This document shows, one piece after another, positions 60,345-64,000 of a stretch of DNA of 64,000 bases (position 1 is the first letter of the stretch; each line of letters begins with the position of its first letter). The notes below the pieces were generated by a model. The model was given only the letters and a program-made list of their open reading frames with translations. It made no database searches and was not told the origin of the DNA. This stretch comes from Streptomyces antimycoticus (GTDB lineage: Bacteria > Actinomycetota > Actinomycetes > Streptomycetales > Streptomycetaceae): positions 10,853,595 to 10,917,594 of the forward strand of contig NZ_BJHV01000001.1 of assembly GCF_005405925.1 (NCBI RefSeq), in the 5' to 3' direction. Both the position numbers and the translations under genes were made by a program.

Positions 60345-61167
60345 ATGCCCCTCGCCGCGCCACCGCCGCCCGTCACCGTGGTCATCGACCGCCATGACGA
60401 CGCGATCCACACCCACACCGCCCTGGCTGCCCACCACCCGCCGTCCGGCAGGATCACCCTGCACCCCGGCCCGGGCACCACCAGCGAAACCGGCCTCGCC
60501 CATGACCCTCTGGCCGCTCTGGGTAAACCGCCCCTGCTCCCGGGCCGCTTTCCCGGCGGCCGTCAGCCCGCCTGGGAAGCCGCCACCGCCTGGATCGCTG
60601 CCCTGCCCGTCACCCGGCTGACTGTCCTGCGCGCCCACCGCCTCACCGCCCGCCGCACTATGCGCCTCCTGGAGCTGCGCGCCCTCACTGCCCTGGCCGA
60701 GGCCGCGAAGGACGGCTTGGAGGTCAGCGTCGCGGCCATCGCCCGTCGCGCGGGCGTCGACCGCACCTTCCTCTACCGCCACCGCGACCTGCTCGGCCAG
60801 ATCCACGCTCAGGCGGCCGAGCCGCCACGGTCCCCGGCGGCCGGGGCCGGCCGTCAGCCGGGCCTCGCTCCAGGCCGACCTGGCGGCAGCCGACGCACGC
60901 ACCGCCCGCCTCGCCGCCCAGGTCCGCCGCCTCGAAGCCCGCCTCAGCGAGATCCTGGGCGAGCTTGTCTGGCGCGAGTCCGGCGTCGGCGGCCCCGACG
61001 ACACCGAACAGCTCCAGGCCCAGATCACCACCCTCGAACAGCAAGTCGTCGACCTGGAGCTCAAGCTCCAGGACCAGGGCGACGAGCTCGCCGCCGCCCG
61101 CGCGGCCAACCGCGAGCTGATGGCCCAGCTCAACCGCGGACGCGACACGCCTCCGCCTCCCCGATGA
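60345..61167 (+). pseudogene. Chimera: transposon accessory gene joined to DUF6262 (TnpC-like) gene
   Basis: ATG 60345. The first 110 residues (TVVIDRHDDAIHTHTALAAH, PGRFPGGRQPAWEAATAWIA, LTVLRAHRLTARRTMRLLEL) belong to the accessory gene that follows the ATPase in such operons. They then run in frame into ALTALAEAAKDGLEVSVAAI and ARRAGVDRTFLYRHRDLLGQ, the HTH of DUF6262/TnpC proteins. A shift near 60840 leads to a long coiled coil (LQADLAAADARTARLAAQVR, LQAQITTLEQQVVDLELKLQ, DELAAARAANRELMAQLNRG) ending at 61167. Two different transposons met here. Confidence 0.65.
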
Positions 61168-61234
61168 AGCCCCAGGTCACCGGCCTCTTGAGCGAAAGGA
61201 CGCCATGGCGGACTCTTGAATGCGGGAGGCCACC

Positions 61235-61714
61235 ATGCCGAACAAGCGCCCCCGCGGGCCGCCCCCGCACGCCGCACTGGCGGCCCAAGCGGGAGACACT
61301 CCGGGTGCTGACCGCGGTCGACGCCGTCCTCGACCGCTATCGCGACCACCTGCCGTCTCGCTCCGCCAGCTGTTCTACGTGCTCCTGAGCGACGGCGTGC
61401 TGGAGAAGACCGAGCGCGACTACAAGCGGATGTGTGAGTACGTCGGCATGGCCCGCCGCTCAGGACGCATCCCCTGGGACGTGATCCGCGACGACACCCA
61501 GATCGCCGTGGACGCCCCACCCTCCTTCCTCGGCCCCGACGACTTCTGGACGGCCGTGGAAGCGGCGGTCGACGACTACCGCGTCGAGAGCCAGGAGGGC
61601 CAGCCCGTCCGGCTGCAGCTGCGGTGCGAGACGGCCGGCATGGTCCCTCAACTGGTACGCATCGGCGAGGAGTTCGGCATTGCCTGCTTCTCCGGGAGGC
61701 GTCTCGTATGCTGA
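61235..61714 (+). pseudogene. Uncharacterised actinobacterial mobile-element protein, frameshifted and truncated
   Basis: ATG 61235 (GGGAGG before it; MPNKRPRG). One frame carries PHWRPKRETLRVLTAVDAVL and DRYRDHLP. The next carries LRQLFYVLLSDGVLEKTERD, YKRMCEYVGMARRSGRIPWD, DDFWTAVEAAVDDYRVESQE and CETAGMVPQLVRIGEEFGIA. The layout matches a plasmid/ICE protein family with a topoisomerase-VI-A-like (toprim/Spo11-like) feel, but that is a guess. It is cut by the kinase gene at about 61690. Confidence 0.55.
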
Positions 61715-61718
61715 CCCC

Positions 61719-63191
61719 GTGGAGCGGGGAAAGCTGATCGCGGACCGTTACGAGCTGATCGGCCGTCTGGGCCGCGGTGGCATGGGCGAGGTGTGGGCCG
61801 CGCGGGATCGCGTGCTCCACCGTGAGGTCGCGCTCAAGCTGCTGGATCTCGACGGGATTGCCCAGGCTGACCTGCCCCGGCGGTTCGAGCGCGAGGCGGT
61901 GGCCGCTGCCCAGATCGTCCACCCCAACGTCGCCGCCCTGTACGACCGGGGCATCCACGACGACGTGTTGTTCCTGGTCATGGAGAAGGTCGACGGCCAG
62001 ACGCTCACAGCACGGCTCCAGGCTGAGAGTCCTTTCCCCTGACGCGTGCCGTGGCCATCGCCAGCAGCGTCTGCGCCGCGCTGGAGGCCGCCCACCGGGC
62101 CCAGGTCATCCATTACGACATCAAGCCCCACAACGTCATCGTCACCGGCGACGGGCTGGTGAAGGTCATCGACTTCGGGATCGCCGGGTTCGTCCAGGCC
62201 GCGTTCACCGTGGCGCGCTCCTCCCAACTGACCCCGGCCGGAACGCCGGAGTTCGGCGCACCGGAGCAGTTCCTCACGGAACGCGGCGACGAACGCTCCG
62301 ACCTGTACGCACTCGGTGGGATGCTCTTCGCGATGCTCGCCGGCCGGCCGCCCTTCACTGGGCACAACAGCATCGCGGTCGTGCGGCGCAAGCTCGACGA
62401 GGAGGCCCCGCCCTCGACGCGTTCCGCCCCGGCCTGCCGCCGGAGGTGACCGCGCTCGTCACCGAACTACTGGAGCGCGATCCCGACCGGCGCCCCCAGT
62501 CGGCAGAGCAGGTCCAGCAGCGGCTTCAGGCACTCCTGGCGTCGTGCGCGGCAGCGGAAGCTCCCACCGCGGCGATGCCCCCGCCCCCGCGCACCCGCCT
62601 GATGGACGACACCCGACAGGCGCCTCGGCCGCCCTCTCCCGACTCCTGGAAAAGCGCCTCCACCGACGAGACGCCGTTCACCGCGGACGCCCTGCTGCCG
62701 CGGCGGTTCACCAACGACTTGGACATCGAGTTCGCGCGGATCGCCGAGGACACCCGCCTCTCCAGTGAAGCGGGCCCCAGCGACCTGGCCGGGGAACTCG
62801 CGCGCCGTGACTGTACCGAAGTGGTCGTCGGCGTCTACGCGGAGCAGCCCGGTCCCCACGCCACGCCCGAGAACCCGTCTACGTCTCCATCCAGGTCTTC
62901 GTGTTCCCCGACGCGGCGACGGCCCGGGACGCGCACGGGTACCTGGGCGACGGGGGTGGGGCCTGGCGCCTCACCATCTGGAGCGCCCGCGACGGGGGCG
63001 GCCTTGCCCCCTGTCCGACAAGGTCCACCGCAGCTTCCGATGGCGGTACAGCCAGAGAGTCCACCGCTACGTGACCGTGGCGCTGGCCTACCGCGCGCGA
63101 CCTCACCAACGACGGCTCCATCCGGCCCTGGCTCGCCGCAGCCTCCCGCAAGGCCGCGGTCTCCGCCGGGCCGCAGAACCACCACGGTTAG
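61719..63191 (+). pseudogene. Ser/Thr protein kinase, multiple frameshifts
   Basis: GTG 61719 (VERGKLIADRYELIGRLGRG). Glycine loop and Lys in GRGGMGEVWAARDRVLHREVALK; shift near 62038. VIHYDIKPHNVIVTGDGLVK (catalytic loop, HYD in place of HRD), VIDFGIAGF (DFG), PEFGAPEQ and GDERSDLYALGGMLFAMLAG. Shift near 62405, then LLERDPDRRPQSAEQVQQRL. A C-terminal domain (LDIEFARIAEDTRLSSEAGP to DCTEVVVGVYAEQPG, then VYVSIQVFVFPDAATARDAH and RSFRWRYSQRVHRYVTVALA in other frames) ends at 63191. No membrane helix is visible. At least four lesions, so non-functional. Confidence 0.82.
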
Positions 63192-63225
63192 GCATTTCGT
63201 TCGGATCATCCGATCGTTAGGCCGG

Positions 63226-63928
63226 GTGTTGCCGTTAACCGATGTGCAGTGGGCGCGGATTGAAGCCGTTGTTGCCGGACCGGACGCCGAGGCGGGGTGG
63301 CCGCTGGCGGGATCACCGGCAGGTGATCGACGCGATCGCCTTCAAGTTCCGGACCGGGACGCAGTGGGTCCACCTGCCGGAGAAGTACGGCAACTGGAGA
63401 GGTGTCTACAACCGGCTGCGGATGTGGGCCCTGGACGGTACCTGGGAACGGGCCTTCACCGCCCTGGTCGCCCGGGCCGACGCCGATGAGGACCTGCAAT
63501 GGGCGGTCGCGGTCGACTCCACGATCGTGCGTGCCCACCGCCGGGGCCCGCAAAAAGGGGCCCCGGCCGGCGAGCCGGCCGATCACGCCATCGGACGCTC
63601 CCGCGGCGGGCTGACCACGAAGATCCACCTGGCGGCCGACGGCAACTGCCGGCCTCTGGCTTTCCGCCTCACCGCCGGACAGGCCGGTGACGCCCCCGCC
63701 TTATAGCCGGGGATGGCCGCCATCCGCGTCCCACGGGCCACCGGGCGTCCCGCACCCGCCCCCGATATGGTCCTGGCGACAAGGCCTACTCTCCCGGCAT
63801 CCGCCACCATCCGGCGCAGACGCGGCATCCGGGCCGTGATCCCCGTTCGGCCGACCAGGCCGCCCACCGCAGCGGCGCGGCAGCCGGGGCGGCAGACCAC
63901 CGCCTTCGACAACTACTCACACCCGTGA
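63226..63928 (+). pseudogene. IS5-family transposase, frameshifted and 3'-truncated
   Basis: GTG 63226: LPLTDVQWARIE, shift near 63265, then PLLPDRTPRRGGRWRDHRQV, VHLPEKYGNWRGVYNRLRMW, WAVAVDSTIVRAHRRG (first Asp) and [20 protein letters not shown], to a stop at 63706. Another frame gives RVPRATGRPAPAPDMVLATR and IRRRRGIRAVIPVRPTRPP, but similarity ends before the catalytic Glu. The rest of the window to 64000 holds nothing recognisable. Confidence 0.8.
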
Positions 63929-64000
63929 ACGGGCGGCCGAACGCGGCCAGCCTCCGCCGAGTGATTCTTCCTTTCAGGCTCCGTGCACCACACCTGTTGC

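Overview
The window reads as high-GC actinobacterial DNA, most likely Streptomyces. The protein families are typical of that genus: PAS/SpoIIE-type phosphatases, Ser/Thr kinases with extracellular sensor domains, an AfsR-type NB-ARC remnant, a bacterial Ku and mmsA. Third codon positions are G/C-rich and starts often carry GGAGG-like ribosome sites. No rRNA, tRNA or CRISPR array is visible. The gene content looks like a chromosome arm or linear plasmid: few core genes, many insertion sequences, and an exceptional number of broken genes. Many breaks are single-base indels, several in G/C runs, so some could be sequencing errors. Others (catalytic residues lost, internal deletions, chimeras) are real decay.

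Layout. 1-3.1 kb: partial cysteine hydrolase, dead alpha/beta hydrolase, IS remnant, DUF2267 gene and an hsp20 relic. 3.1-5.6 kb: copy 1 of a duplicated block (MFS exporter / alpha/beta hydrolase / divergent LysR); copy 2 is at 42.5-46.8 kb. 5.6-7.0 kb: Tn3-type transposase chimera. 7.4-9.4 kb: intact Ser/Thr kinase fused to a solute-binding domain. 9.5-15.4 kb: IS scraps, an MFS gene, a GNAT gene and hypotheticals. 15.36-26.35 kb: an 11-kb nest of insertion sequences around an Orn/Lys/Arg decarboxylase, inserted at a TA dinucleotide inside a 2'-5' RNA ligase-like gene whose two halves lie either side. 26.3-30.4 kb: truncated Ku, TetR / redoxin / DUF417 locus, hydantoinase fragment. 30.7-34.3 kb: PAS protein relic, SpoIIE phosphatase, FMN reductase, and glutamine synthetase and NB-ARC relics. 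34.7-39.7 kb: mmsA, GNAT and sucA relics, DHA2 drug exporter. 40-42.1 kb: IS481 tail, repeats, fatty acid desaturase. 47.2-52.2 kb: orphan fragment, complete IS701 element, frameshifted SpoIIE phosphatase, DUF899 and zinc-ribbon fragments. 52.2-56.3 kb: MarR/SDR pair, LLM oxidoreductase, VOC protein, cyclic-nucleotide-binding protein. 56.6-61.7 kb: a transposition operon (TnsB/TniA-like transposase with two AAA+ ATPases, then a DUF6262 chimera). 61.7-63.9 kb: broken Ser/Thr kinase and IS5 transposase.

Functional logic that survives: three divergent regulator/target pairs (LysR with hydrolase/MFS, TetR with redoxin/DUF417, MarR with SDR), each with a dyad in the shared promoter; stress and signalling functions (kinases, phosphatases, cNMP sensor); two drug-type exporters; and several generations of mobile elements that split, duplicate or fuse host genes.
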